A stretch of 64,000 bases of DNA from Ulota crispa. Lineage: Eukaryota; Streptophyta; Bryopsida; Orthotrichales; Orthotrichaceae. Every line of letters starts with the position of its first letter. The first letter of the stretch is position 1. This document shows, piece after piece, positions 24,588-35,603 of this stretch. The stretch covers positions 23,850,358-23,914,357 of the forward strand of contig OY987244.1 in the NCBI GenBank assembly GCA_963920765.1. Reading direction: 5' to 3'. The position numbers and the translations under genes were made by a program. Under the pieces are notes generated by a model. The model did not search any database, was not told where the DNA came from, and was given only the letters and a program-made list of their open reading frames with translations.

Positions 24588-24600
24588 CCTTATATACTTC
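24588..24600 (-). promoter_or_regulatory. TATA box for hAT pseudogene 1
   Basis: Minus-strand GAAGTATATAAGG, about 235 bp before the ATG at 24354 and just downstream of GGACG tract 5. Position and sequence fit a plant core promoter; function is inferred. Confidence 0.5.
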
Positions 24601-24724
24601 AAATCACGTTACTGGGAATTTAGGATTTTGGGGGGCGTGAACTCCTACATGCAGGCATTGACTCCTGGAGAGTACTCTGACCATTGACAATGGTCCATGC
24701 CACAGGTGCCCTCCCTTGGTCACT

Positions 24725-25215
24725 TGAGCTACTCACGCTGGGACGGAACCAGCATGGATGCAGACGGCCATGCGTGGACGCAGACGCGGCAGAGAAGGGG
24801 TGGCAACGTGGGTCGCAAACAACGCCGGGCGCACGGACGTTGGAGGACGGATGCACGGACAAGGGCGAGCGCGCGAACTGAGCCAGGCGTGCGGTTGGGT
24901 GGGGCAAGCGAGCACGTGGACCAAGGCGAGCGCAAGGACACTCGCGAGCGGGCGCGCGGACAGTGGCGAGCGCGTAGACAAAGGTGAATGCGCGGACAAA
25001 GCAGGGAGCGCGGGGTGGTGGGGGATGCGGACGCTGGCGAGCGCATGACCAAGTATAGGTCCGCGAACATGGGCGAGGAGCTCGCAAACAACAGGAGGTG
25101 CGTACGGACGTGGAGAATGAGCGCGGATGTGAGGGAGGTGCGCGTGGACGTCATGGGCAAACGTGGACAGGGACGTGCGCGAGAAGGGAAGGCGCAGAGG
25201 GTGCTAGGCAATGAC
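24725..25215. repeat. GGACG-rich tract 5, 5' of hAT pseudogene 1
   Basis: Almost 500 bp of GC-rich DNA built from words such as GCGCGGACA, GGGCGAGCGCG and GTGGACG. All long frames across it encode Arg/Ala/Gly or Pro/Arg/Ser low-complexity peptides on both strands and are not genes. Confidence 0.8.
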
Positions 25216-25529
25216 TTCAGTATGGCGTAGACATAGGGCACAAACGCAATCCACTTAGGGTGCGAGCACAGGTCACGCACAAAATACTGGCGGCACTTAT
25301 TGGCGCCAAATTTCAAAATTTGGGCAGTAACACCATGCATAATCATACTTAGAATACCTTGTACTTACCTTAGATTCTGACAACAATGGTCTCTGCAGAT
25401 CTCCCCATTGTACTCCATTATTCATTACTATTTCAGACTTAGAATGCTCTATCCTAGTTCCACTAGTTATAGTTGAAGCGTTTGTCATGGATATTTCTTC
25501 ATTGAGTACGGATATGTTTACATTTGGTG

Positions 25530-25760
25530 TTGGGATGTATTCAAAACATATAGCAAAAAGTGTTGGAATGACTTGAAACTTTCACAACATCTATCAATAA
25601 TGGTGTGTGACATGTGGGATTATTTTGGGATTAAATTGAAACATGGGTCTTGGTGACACCTTGTGAGGTCAAAATTTTGAATACTTGCCAAAAGAAAGGA
25701 TAATAGGGGATCTATTCAAAACACATAGCAAAAACTCATGGATTGACTTGAAACTTTCAC
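25530..25760 (+). repeat. 175-bp satellite family, about 1.3 units
   Basis: Same unit as at 11480-11800, in the same orientation: ATTCAAAACATATAGCAAAA, then GGAATGACTTGAAACTTTCA, then AAACATGGGTCTTGGTGA and a GAGGTCAAAATTTT block. Confidence 0.75.
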
Positions 25761-26186
25761 AATCTTTCAATATAGCCTGTATGTTCAAATTGTTCAATAA
25801 TTTGCACTTTGATTTTGAATAATGCATGTTCTCACAATAATTTTGCAATCATTTAAAAAATGAACAATGCAATTGGGTATGTGAGTTGATACAAAATGGT
25901 GTTTATAACTTCATACGGCATGGGTATGAAATCTATATCCATTATTTGTCAAACATGTATCAAACAAACAACAAAGGACATCAAGTGTGCAAAAAGAAGG
26001 TCAATTTATGATTACATAATTTAATATTAAAAAAAAAAAAAACGCTTGTACTAATTTCTTGTATGACTGTAGTATAGCAGTATAATAGTAGTATCTTGGT
26101 TTCAAAAATTACTACAGTGCTATGTACCAAATACACCCACTGGGTTTGTCCTATTATGCAATACAAGATCCTACACCTGCAACTTA

Positions 26187-27887
26187 CTACTCTAAAGACA
26201 CTGGATTGTTTTGCGTGCCACTAGGTCCTGCTTCATTGTTATTGTTTCTTTTAGGAAGGGCACGTACATTGACGTCCCCATCACTTGGTCGTAATTCCAT
26301 ACTTTGAACTTGTGAATGGGTTTGCCGTGCTGGCCCGTCCTCATTAAGGATAGCCCTCAAGAACTGTGAGTTTTGTAACTCTTGTAGAGCTCTTCAAACA
26401 TTCAGACTGTACTCTTCCACCAAAAAATCAATAGCATCATCCTTGAAGTTCTCCCTCCACTAAGACATAGATGTTGATAAGCTTTCTGCAATGCTTGGAA
26501 GGTCTTTGCCAATGCGTTTGGTACGACCTTGCTCCAAAGATGAATTGATGAGGGTTCCATCACGCCTCCAAGTAAGTCCTCTTAGATGTGGCCCAAATTG
26601 AAATTGTTTATTGATTTCATCCCAATGGCTGTTGAAGCATTGGTAAAAAAATTGTATTTTATTGTATGCCAATCCGTGATTTGATTTGATTTGATTATAC
26701 TGTTGCACACTTTAACAATTGGTTTTGGATTGTTCTTCCATCCAAATTCCTCAACTTCTTGCCGTACATTCATTGCGTGATTTTTTAGGCGCCAACTCCA
26801 AACCAAAACCCTCCTCCCATTTACTAGGTATCTCTGGTGCATTTTCCTTGTTCAACTCCCAACAACAAGGCATGTATGCACCAAGACCAAATAGTTGATA
26901 CAGTCGTTTGTGAAACGGGGCCTTCAACATCACACATTGCCTACGGTTCACCATGATACTTATTAGGCAAAACGGATGGTACATATGGGTGCATGTGCCC
27001 AAATGCATTCCACCCTTTGGACCAAATCCGTTAAAACAGATGGGACATTTTGTACCGTCTTCCACAAAAGTTGATGAATGTGGCCATAGTTTGACCTTGT
27101 TTGTCTCATGGGCTGACATGTCATTCTCAAATTCCAACCATTCTTTGCCCAATCTATGGTTGTGTTGCTTATTCCTAATGGTTTACTTGCCATGTGATCC
27201 ATGTCAAACATTTCGTCCACATGGGCCCATGAAGTAAGACCAAAGTGCCATTGTTGATTGTTTATAAGGTACTTGTTAGCAACTTTGTCAACTTGATTTG
27301 CCATTTGTTGAGTGCGGTCTACATAGAAGAGACATGCCAATTTCCATTGGTAGTATTGCTCTATAATTCCTTTGAGCTTTTTTTGCAGTTCAACATTTTT
27401 GGCTTTCTCCTTCACAAGCTCCCTTGCACTCTCTACGTCTTCAGCACTCTTTGCCATGAGAGTTCGTAAACTTAGCCGCTCCCTAGATTCTTGTAACAAT
27501 GGAAACAACAATGAATCATGTGTTCCAGAGTTTCCCACTTCTACAATTGGTGGGATAGACCGTATAGTGAGAGGATTGTTGGGGCATATATTAACCATAC
27601 GTGGATTCTAGGGATTCATTTCTATAAGTGCATAGGTGACATCTTCCACCACGCAATCAAGTTTTGCCCCATCTCCTTCGACCAAGTTTGTAGATTTGGA
27701 CTGAGGTCCTTTGAGCACATGTAGCTTTCTTGTCAATTCTTGCACTGTTCTTTGCAAATTTGCATTCTCCCATTGCAATGCTGATATGGTAATGTTCTTC
27801 TCTGCATCGATTTTGCGTATTCTAGCAAAACCTACCTTCACATTAAAAATGATATCATTCTTTAGTGCAATGTCATCTTGTAATTTT
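26187..27887 (-). pseudogene. RING-H2 coiled-coil protein, pseudogene B
   Basis: Paralogue of A and C; its N-terminus is lost in the N gap. Visible from the gap onward: a coiled coil (NITISALQWENANLQR, LVKEKAKNVELQKKLKG); the shared YYQWKLACL block; a domain containing WHFGLTSWAHVDEMF; a RING-H2 finger (CPICFNGFGPKGG, TCTHMYHPFC) in which the last zinc Cys is Leu (CVMLKAPFH instead of CVICKAPFH in A); the FFYQCF block; and a Gln/Asn-rich tail with GPSGTQ, a motif also present in A. It ends at a TAG at 26187. Stops include a TAG at 27608, and there are frameshifts near 27150 and 26700. It is divergent from kinase-like pseudogene D. A ligase role is inferred from the finger only, and this copy could not bind two zincs normally. 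Confidence 0.78.
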
Positions 27888-28087
27888 NNNNNNNNNNNNN
27901 NNNNNNNNNNNNNNNNNNNNNNNNNNNNNNNNNNNNNNNNNNNNNNNNNNNNNNNNNNNNNNNNNNNNNNNNNNNNNNNNNNNNNNNNNNNNNNNNNNNN
28001 NNNNNNNNNNNNNNNNNNNNNNNNNNNNNNNNNNNNNNNNNNNNNNNNNNNNNNNNNNNNNNNNNNNNNNNNNNNNNNNNNNNNNNN
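27888..28087. other. assembly gap (200 N)
   Basis: Exactly 200 undetermined bases, probably a nominal gap length. It hides the N-terminus and start of RING pseudogene B, and perhaps its promoter. Confidence 0.99.
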
Positions 28088-28750
28088 CTCTTTATAGGGG
28101 AAGGTGTACGGGCGCAAGCCATAGGGGCGCAGATGGTTAGGGTTTGCGCGGATCCAATGTTGTGGGCATGGACGGGAGAGGTGTGGGCGCGGATGACCTA
28201 AGTCTAGGCGCCAACGCGTCCGTGCGGGCGCGAGGATGTCCAACAATGTACGCTTCTTGGCAATAAGTCTAGCGGCTGACGGTAGGACCGGGCTCAAGGG
28301 CATGCGGGGCGGGGGGCGCGGTCGCAAAAGGCGAGGGCGCGGACGCGCTTCAGCGCGGGGCGCGGACGAGCTCGGGCAACGGCGTAGACGCACTTTGGCA
28401 AGGGGCGCAGACACACAATGGCAGGGGAGCAGGGTTTTGCAGGACGACAAGCCAAGGGATTGCGCGAGGGCAAGGCGCGCGGACGCCGCACTCTTGGGTG
28501 CAGGGCATAATGCAACGGCGGCGCGTGCACAAGCCATGGCGGGGTTGGCTGTCGCGCGGACGGCAAATGATGGGGCGTGCGGACTTGCTCCAAAGAGGCG
28601 CAAACGCTCGGCATTGGGCCGCGAACGTGTAAAGCGCGGGGCACGGATGGACAGGGCCAGGGCGCGGACAAGAGGGGACGGGGTGCGGATGGATTGGAGC
28701 GGGGCGCGGACGCGATTGGTCAAGGTGCGGATGTAAGGCGGCAAGGTGCA
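28088..28750. repeat. GGACG-rich tract 6 between RING B and kinase-like D
   Basis: The longest tract: about 660 bp of GCGCGGACG, GGGGCGCGGACG and GGGGCGCAGAC words. It ends about 20 bp before the TATA box of the kinase-like pseudogene and sits between two divergent genes. A long minus-strand frame runs through it and the gap into RING B, but its residues here are low-complexity Pro/Arg/Ala, so it is not taken as coding. Confidence 0.8.
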
Positions 28751-28770
28751 AATCCCAATTCTTGAGGAGG

Positions 28771-28780
28771 TATATAAAGG
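28771..28780 (+). promoter_or_regulatory. TATA box for kinase-like pseudogene D
   Basis: TATATAAAGG, followed by a CT-rich start region, about 200 bp before the ATG at 28972. This is the clearest core promoter in the window. Activity is inferred from sequence only. Confidence 0.65.
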
Positions 28781-28971
28781 CCCCTTCCCCTCTTTTGTCA
28801 TTTGCCAAGCACATCTTCCAATGCCCCACGCGTCAGCTTGCTTTGCGGCTTGTATTTTGTCGGTTTGAAGGAATTATGTGCTTGGCGCCTACTTCATACC
28901 GACTTATTGCAGTTTTTTGTTGAACTCACATTTTAATCTCCTTTCATTAAATCACTGTTGTCGTTAAAATT

Positions 28972-30553
28972 ATGAGTGCACCAGGTGGTAGTTTAGCAGA
29001 TAAAGGGAAACGCCCTTTTTACAAGGATTTAGATATGTTAGAGGAGGTTTTCATTCTTGCGGTGGCTACAATGGATGTAGCAATGGCGTTAGACTCAACT
29101 ACGCTGGCAACTAGCAGCAGGAAAAAAGCAAAGGCAAATACCTCCATTTGCCTACAGTTCCGTATCTAAATAAACTCAAATTAATTGCAGTTGATTTCTA
29201 CAAAGCATGGAAGAACAACTCACTTGAGAGGCAGTACTTCAAGAACAATGAGTTGGGCTATAACAAGCTGCTTGAGGACTTGAAACAAGCAACTGAAGAT
29301 GGGCTAGATCAATTAGAGGAATTCAAGAATTACGTGGACTTCTGGGATTACTCATAGCAGATTTTAGACCAGGTGAAGCAAGTGACAACAAATATTGAGG
29401 TTGTATATGGTTATGTGGCAAAGGATGTGGACCTTGGTCTGGACTTGACTCATGAAGATTTTGTTACACGTCTGCAGTATGTACAGAGGGAGAGCAAGAG
29501 GTTCTCAAGCTCTCATATTCAACCATCTCCATACAGATTTACCACAGAAACTGCTTTATTAGATCGTACTGAAAAGGTCTTGTAGAGTGGCTACCTGAGT
29601 TTGCTAAAATTGTACCCATGCCGGGTTGTATGGCGGAAGGACCATATGGGACTGTGAGGAAAGTTTGAATTTCCAATTGTGACATTGTCCCAGCACATGT
29701 GGATTTTGCAGGGAAGAGCTTGAAGGAACAGAACTAAAGGGAGAAAAAGCAAGATGTACTTGTAGAAGCAATGACATGCCCCATCCAGCACGCAGGCATC
29801 ATCCGCCTTGTTTATTTGAATCCTAACACTATGGAAGCATACTCTCTTTGGTGGAACCTGGGGTCATTGGAAAGTTTCCTCAGGTTGTACAATAATCATG
29901 TATCAGTTGACTTGAAGAATGAAGAAATAATACATGACAAAGTATCTGGGCTAACGCAAGCAGAGTTGAGATGGGTCACTACATATCGAGTGAATCAAAC
30001 AAAACTAGCATTGTCCTTGCTTGTTATTGTAGGAAAGTATCATGTAGCAAAATGTCTCCACAATGACCTGTCACCTTCAAACGTCTTCTTACATTATGAT
30101 AATTGGAAGGAAGGTACCATATACATAGGTATATGTGATTGGGGCATATCTAGCCAAACTGTGGAGAGCCAGCCTTCCAAGTATGGATACCCAAACCTGA
30201 AAGTGGCATGGGGGGTGCAAGGAAAACAAAAGTTTGCTGCTCCAAAGTTGTTCTATGTTTATGGGCCGCAAGGGTCTGAGAACTCCATTGACAAAATACA
30301 ACAAAAGCATTTGTATTCAGTGGCTGCGGAGTCATTTGCTATGGGGTGGATAGCCAGTAAAATGTGGAAGAGACATTTTAGTGCAGGGGACTTCAAAACA
30401 AGACCTATAGTTCTAGATAGGTTTGAATAGGCTTTGTGAGACTTACGAAAGGAAACCATGCATGATAGGACCACAATGATGGACACTCTACAGGTGCTGT
30501 CAAGTGCCCCATACAAGTGGACTATGCCAACCACATGCTTTCGTAGACAATAA
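28972..30553 (+). pseudogene. atypical protein kinase-like gene, pseudogene D
   Basis: From ATG 28972 to TAA 30551-30553. The N-terminal 200 residues are an unknown helical domain (KLIAVDFYKAWKNNS). A protein-kinase fold follows: a Gly-rich-loop-like AEGPYGTVRKV; a FAGKSLKEQ segment at the Lys position; EAYSLWWNLGSLESFL at the hinge; catalytic loop LHNDLSPSNVFLHY (HND in place of HRD, Asp and Asn kept); metal motif CDWG (DWG for DFG); AAPKL for APE; and VAAESFAMGW. Catalytic residues are thus largely present, so the ancestor could have been active, but this copy has frameshifts near 29125 and 29580 and stops including TAG 29355, TAG 30428 and TGA 30437. Paralogue E is at 48023. Divergent neighbour: RING B. 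Substrate and subfamily are unknown; the H-x-D-L-S-x-x-N loop recalls fungal FunK1-like kinases. Confidence 0.75.
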
Positions 30554-30954
30554 AGTGTTTGCAAGGCACCCATGCTAGCCTGCTAGGTTTGTAGTCAATT
30601 GAGTAGTGTGTATTAAAATACAAGGATATAAATTTTGTTGTTTTGGGCCTTTGGCATTACTTGTAAGCCACGATATGAATTATCAAAATACAAAGAAATT
30701 TGTACCTTGTTCTTGTTGTGTTGCTTGAAAAATTTAACATTTGATTATTTTCTTATGAGGCATACATACAAATTGAAGCATTTTACATTTTTCATTTTTC
30801 ATGTGCTCATCAAATATGTGGTGAAGTATGACTAGGATGAGAACATCAAATGCATTTGATTATTACGGTGAAATTCAAACAAGGTGAAAAATATGTTCAA
30901 CACAACCTTAATGGATGACCTTCAATAATTGAAAATATCAAGGTGCTTCCAAAA

Positions 30955-31496
30955 GTTTTGTATATATGTTTTGAATAAATCCCCCACTATCCTTTCCTTT
31001 GGCAAGTATTTAAAATTTTGACCTCACACAGGGTCATCGAGACCCATGTTTCAATTTAACCACAAAACAACCCCACATGTTACTCATCATTATTGAAAGA
31101 TGCTGTAAAAGTTTCAAGCCATTCCAACACTTTTTCATATGTGTTTTAAATGGAACCCCCACTATCCCTTCCTTTGGCAATTTTTAAAAATTTTGCCCTT
31201 ACAAAGGGTCACCAAGACCCATTTTTCAATTTAATCCCAAATTAATCCCACATGTCACACACCATTATTGAAAAATGTTGTGAAAGTTTCAAGCCATTCC
31301 AACACTTTTTGCTATATGTTTCAAATAAATTCCCTACTATCCCTTCCTTTGGCAAGTATTTGAAATTTTGACCTCACAAGGGATCACAAAGACCCATGTT
31401 TCAATGTAATCCCAAATTATTCCCACATGTCAAAGACCTTTATTGATATATGTTGTGAAAGTTTCAAGTCATTCCAACACTTTTTGCTATATGTTT
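30955..31496 (-). repeat. 175-bp satellite array, three units
   Basis: Three head-to-tail units in reverse orientation relative to 11.5 kb. The reference block (GACCTCACA, GCCCTTACA, GACCTCACA) starts at 31020, 31195 and 31370, exactly 175 bp apart. The array is cut at 31496 by a CACTA insertion and resumes at 34659. No coding capacity. Confidence 0.9.
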
Positions 31497-31639
31497 CACT
31501 AGTAGAAATCTCTGTCCAAAACAACAGAAAACCAACAGTTTCTTGTTGATTTGGGCACTTGCCCACGCTAATTGACTAATTTAACAGAATTTTGTAAAAA
31601 ACTAGATACATTCTTTTGATTTGGACACCATTATCTAAA

Positions 31640-32310
31640 TCAATAGAAATCTTAGAATCTTTTGGGAATCTTTTGGAATTTTTTTGTGAATCTTTAAGAA
31701 TCTTTAAGAATCTTTTGGGAATCATTGAGAATCTTTTCAAGATTTTTAAGAATATTTAAGAATCTTTGAAAATCTTCTTGGAATCTTTGAGAATCTTTTA
31801 CAAATCTTTGAGAATCTTTGGAAATCTTTGGGAATCTTTTCAAGTTTTTTTGGAATCTTTGAGAATGTTTGAGGACAATTGAGGATCTTTGAGAATCTTT
31901 TAGGAATCTTTGAAATTTTTGGAAATCTTTGGGAATCTTTTCAAGTTTTTTTGGAATCTTTGAGAATCTTTTTAGAATCTTTGAAAATCTTCTTGGAATC
32001 TTTTAGGAATATTTGAGAATTTTTGAGAATCTTTGAAAATAGTTTGGAATATTTGAAAATCTTTGGAAATGTTCTAGGAATTTTGAAATTTTTTGAGAAT
32101 TTTTGAAAGTCTTTATGACTAATCTTGGAATCTTCCTGGAAGCTTTGAGAAGCTTTGAGAATCTTTGGGAATCTTTTGAGAATCTTTGTGAATCTTTTGA
32201 GAATCTTTTTTGAAATTTTAAAAATCTTTGAGAATCTCTCAGAATCTCCAAGAACCTTTCTGGAGTCTTTGAGAATCTTTTTAAAATCTTTATGAAATTT
32301 GTTAAAGTAC
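31640..32310 (-). repeat. AGAATCTTTG simple-repeat block
   Basis: Several dozen degenerate copies of a decamer-like word (GAATCTTTGA, GAATCTTTTG) within the CACTA element. The minus-strand frame across it repeats RFSKDSQRF and is low complexity, so it is not taken as a gene. Confidence 0.85.
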
Positions 32311-33246
32311 TTAAAAATATTTATAGAAATAGAATCTCTTAGACTGAATTAGATTCCTTTAGGAATCTTTTTATATTTCATCAAAATACTTTAAAATATT
32401 TTTAATAAAAATGCTATTACAATAGTTTAGGTTTGTTTTTGAAATCTTTCTAGAATCTTTTTGGACCTCATTAAAATGTTTTGAAGTTTTAAAAAATAAA
32501 AGAAGTTTTCAAAAAAAATAGAATCTTTTAGAAGTTTGAGTGTACATTGACTGGTTTTATTTTCTTTACTTTTCACAATTTGGTTAGATTTAAAATTAGC
32601 AGCCTTTAAAGTCAAGTAAAAACATGACCATAATAACAAATAAATCAACAGTTTTCTGTTGATTTGGACACTTTTGGACTCAACTTCACTAATTCAACAA
32701 AATTTTATATAAAAAGTACAACATTTTGTTGTTTGAAATACCAAAATTTCTTTACAAATAAATACAAAAGATACTCCTCAATTCTTTGAAAAAATCATAT
32801 ATGTCCCTCAAAGATTAAAAGTACCAAAAACATCTTTCCTTTTTGTATAAATATCAACAATGCTTCTAATATATTGGGAAAATATTAAAAATACTCCTCA
32901 ACTATTTTAAATTATTTATATCTTTGTGTTATATGATAACCAAGTGTATAGTTTAATGCAAATTCTTACAAGAAACCAAAGGTGATTTTTACATTTCAAA
33001 TAACACAAGGATATATTTAACATTTCAACATAGAAGAGCATTTTTATTATTTTTCCAAAATAATAGGAGTATAATTGATATTCCTACAAAAAATAAGGAC
33101 TATTTTTTATGTTTCACATATTTTCGGCATAAACTTGATATTTTGAAAGACTTAAAGGGTACTTTTAGTATTTTTCCTTCTATTACTAACCAAATGAATT
33201 AAAAAAAAAAAAATCTTATAAAATATTTTTTTAAGCTTTAAAAGAT

Positions 33247-33659
33247 GGGAATTGATATGTGTACCACACCCTTCCAATTACTATACCACATTTCAGGGTA
33301 AGTTTTAGATTTCTACCATCAAAATGCTGAATTTGAAAATTTTGAATTCAGATTTGGACTTAGAGACCATGGTTTTGTCTAGAACCATAAAAAAAAGTTG
33401 CAGTTCAACAACACCCAATGAAAAAGTTTAGTTAGGGAAAAAATTGTTAATTTTACTTTTGTTTGTAAAAAAAGATAAGCTTTTTCATTGGGTGTTGTTC
33501 AATTGCAACTTTTTTTATGGTCCTAGACAATATCATGGTTTCTAAGTCCAAATTTGAATTCAAAATTCTCAAACTCAAATTTTTGATGGTAGAAATCTAA
33601 AATTTACCTCGGGGGTGTGGTACAATAGTTCAAAGGGTGTGGTTCACATATTAATGCCC
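33247..33659. mobile_element. foldback-type inverted-repeat element, copy 2
   Basis: A 413-bp near-palindrome: arms of about 190 bp, starting GGGAATTGATATGTGTACCA at 33247 and ending with the reverse complement-like TTAATGCCC at 33659. It shares its inner blocks with the 13255-13671 element. TTAAAA occurs on both sides (33238 and 33660), close to but not exactly at the ends. It is nested inside the CACTA element. Confidence 0.75.
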
Positions 33660-34254
33660 TTAAAAAATATCCAAAATTATTCAAAAGTTTATAGAATTTG
33701 GATTTTATAATTGCAAGGTTTTAATTCCGTAACTTTTCATGATTTCATGTTATATAAAGCTATCAAACTATGGAGTCTATTTTCACAAAATTAGGTTCTT
33801 TTACAAAAAAACTAGCACTAAATAATATTTATTAATGAATCCAACCTTTGCCTACAACAATCCTTTTGAGATTTGTGAATTCTAATCAAAATCTATAAAC
33901 AAAATCAAAAGGATGGAAATAAACAATTTTTTAAAAATTTCTAAATACCTTCTCTGATTTTAGCTCATAACTTTTGATAAAAAGATTGAAATCCAAAAAA
34001 AATTGTTGGAGGTGAAAGTAAAATACATTTACCAACTTTTTTTAGTTCTAAGTTTTTTGAAAAAAAGTCCTTTAATGGACCAAAATAGCCTCCAAAATAT
34101 ACTGGGTTACTAAAAACATGAACATTTAATGTACAAATAGAATCATGATTCTATTGAGCATGTGTGTGTGTGCACATTCTCTAGTAGTTTTCAAGAATGT
34201 GGTAGAGTTGTGGAGTGTGAGCTCGGAGGTGAGAGGTTCAAATCCCACTGCTAG

Positions 34255-34410
34255 CAGCCCTGCCCAACGGTTCGAGCAGCTGCCCAACAGTTGAGGCAGT
34301 TGCCCAGGAGTTTGAGCAGCTGCTCGGCAGTTCGAGCAGTTGCCCGGGGTTTGGAGCAGCTGCCCGACGGTTGAGGCAGCTACCCAGAGGCGTAGGCAGC
34401 TGCTCGATCC
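34255..34410 (+). repeat. 20-bp minisatellite, about eight copies
   Basis: Units such as CAGCTGCCCAACAGTTGAGG, with GC content far above the flanks, inside the CACTA element. Just upstream, 34205-34250 reads GGTAGAGTTGTGGAG and then GGTTCAAATCCCACT, which resembles the A- and B-box spacing of a tRNA-derived sequence. Confidence 0.75.
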
Positions 34411-34658
34411 TTAAAATTTTATTTTATAAAAAAAAGAAATCTATGAAAAAAAAAATTTAAAATTGAAAAAAAAAAGAATTGAACAACATAAAATACGTGA
34501 AAAGTAATAAAAAATTAACAAAAAATAGTAAATAATCAACAAAAAATCAACAGAAAATATACAGAAAAGTACCCAAATCAATTTGACCAAATCCATAGAA
34601 AAAATCAATAGTTTTTGGTTGAAATTCTGTTGATTTTGTGCTGAATTTTCTACTAGTG

Positions 34659-35362
34659 TTTTGAAAGAATCCCCTATTATCCCTTCATTTGGCAATTATT
34701 TAAAATTTTGACCTCACAAAGGGTCATCAAGATCCATGTTTCAATTTAACTCCAAAAAAATTCCACATGTCACTCATCATTATTGAGAGATGTTGTAAAA
34801 GTTTCAAGCTATTCCAACACTTTTTCATATGTGTATTAAACAAAACACCCACTAACCCTTCTTTTGGCAATTATTTGAAATTTTGATCTCACAAGGGGTC
34901 ACAAAGATCCATATTTCAATATAATCCCAAATTGTTCCCACATGTCAAAGACCTTTATTGGTTTATGTTGTAAAAGTTTCAAGTCATTCCAACACTTTGT
35001 CATTTGTGTATTAAATAAAACCCCCACTATCCCTTCCTTTGGCAAGTATTTAAAATTTTGACCTCACAAAGGGTCACCAAGACCCATTTTACAATTTAAT
35101 CCCAAATTAATCCCACATGTCACACACCATTATTGAAAAATGTTGTGAAAGTTTCAATTCATTCCAACACTTTTTGCTATATGGTTCAAATAGATTCCCT
35201 ACTATCCCTTCCTATGGCAAGTATTTGAAATTTTGACCTCACAAGGCATCACAAAGACCCATGTTTCAATGTAATCCCAAATTATTCCCACATGTCAAAG
35301 ACCGTTATTGATATATGTTGTGAAAATTTCAAGTCATTCCATGAGTTTTTGCTATATGTTAA
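34659..35362 (-). repeat. 175-bp satellite array, four units
   Basis: Continuation of the array at 30955-31496. Reference blocks start at 34710, 34885, 35060 and 35235, exactly 175 bp apart. Units alternate slightly in sequence, suggesting a higher-order pattern. Confidence 0.9.
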
Positions 35363-35518
35363 ATTTTCCAAAAACACATTTTCCTTGGAATTATAAAAGC
35401 TTGCAATTCTAAAATTGTATTGAATTTTTAGACTCAATCACTTTAAGAAAAATATACAATACATGACTATGCTACAACAACTATACAACAACTGCACAAT
35501 TGTAATAAAATTATTTTG

Positions 35519-35603
35519 CAGTTGTTTCACAGTTGTTTCACGGTTGTTTCACAGTTGTTTCACAGTTGTTTCACTATTGTTTCACTATTGTTTCATAGTT
35601 GTT
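35519..35603 (+). repeat. 11-bp tandem repeat, eight copies
   Basis: GTTGTTTCACA repeated with small changes (CACGG, CACTA, CATA). It sits among other GTTGT/ACAAC words that resemble the subterminal words of the CACTA family ending at 37603. Confidence 0.85.

Larger units (their letters stand above)
31497..34658. mobile_element. non-autonomous CACTA element, 3,162 bp
   Basis: Both termini are visible: CACTAGTAGAAAT at 31497 and ATTTTCTACTAGTG ending at 34658, a terminal inverted repeat that opens with CACTA. It is flanked by TTT (31494-31496 and 34659-34661), the 3-bp duplication usual for this superfamily. Subterminal regions carry inverted short words (CAACAGAAAACCAACAG at the left, CTGTTGATTTTGTGCTG at the right). 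There is no transposase; the interior is simple repeat, a nested foldback element and a 20-bp minisatellite. It inserted into the 175-bp satellite array. Confidence 0.9.

Noticed and set aside
24620..25346. Frames up to 205 codons over GGACG tract 5
   Set aside because: Same cause as above: overlapping low-complexity frames on both strands with no domain.
28236..28829. Frames up to 166 codons over GGACG tract 6 and a 397-codon frame through the N gap
   Set aside because: Low-complexity residues and undetermined X residues; only the part below 27888 matches the RING family.
32003..32251. 82-codon frame repeating RFSKDSQRF
   Set aside because: Product of the AGAATCTTTG simple repeat.
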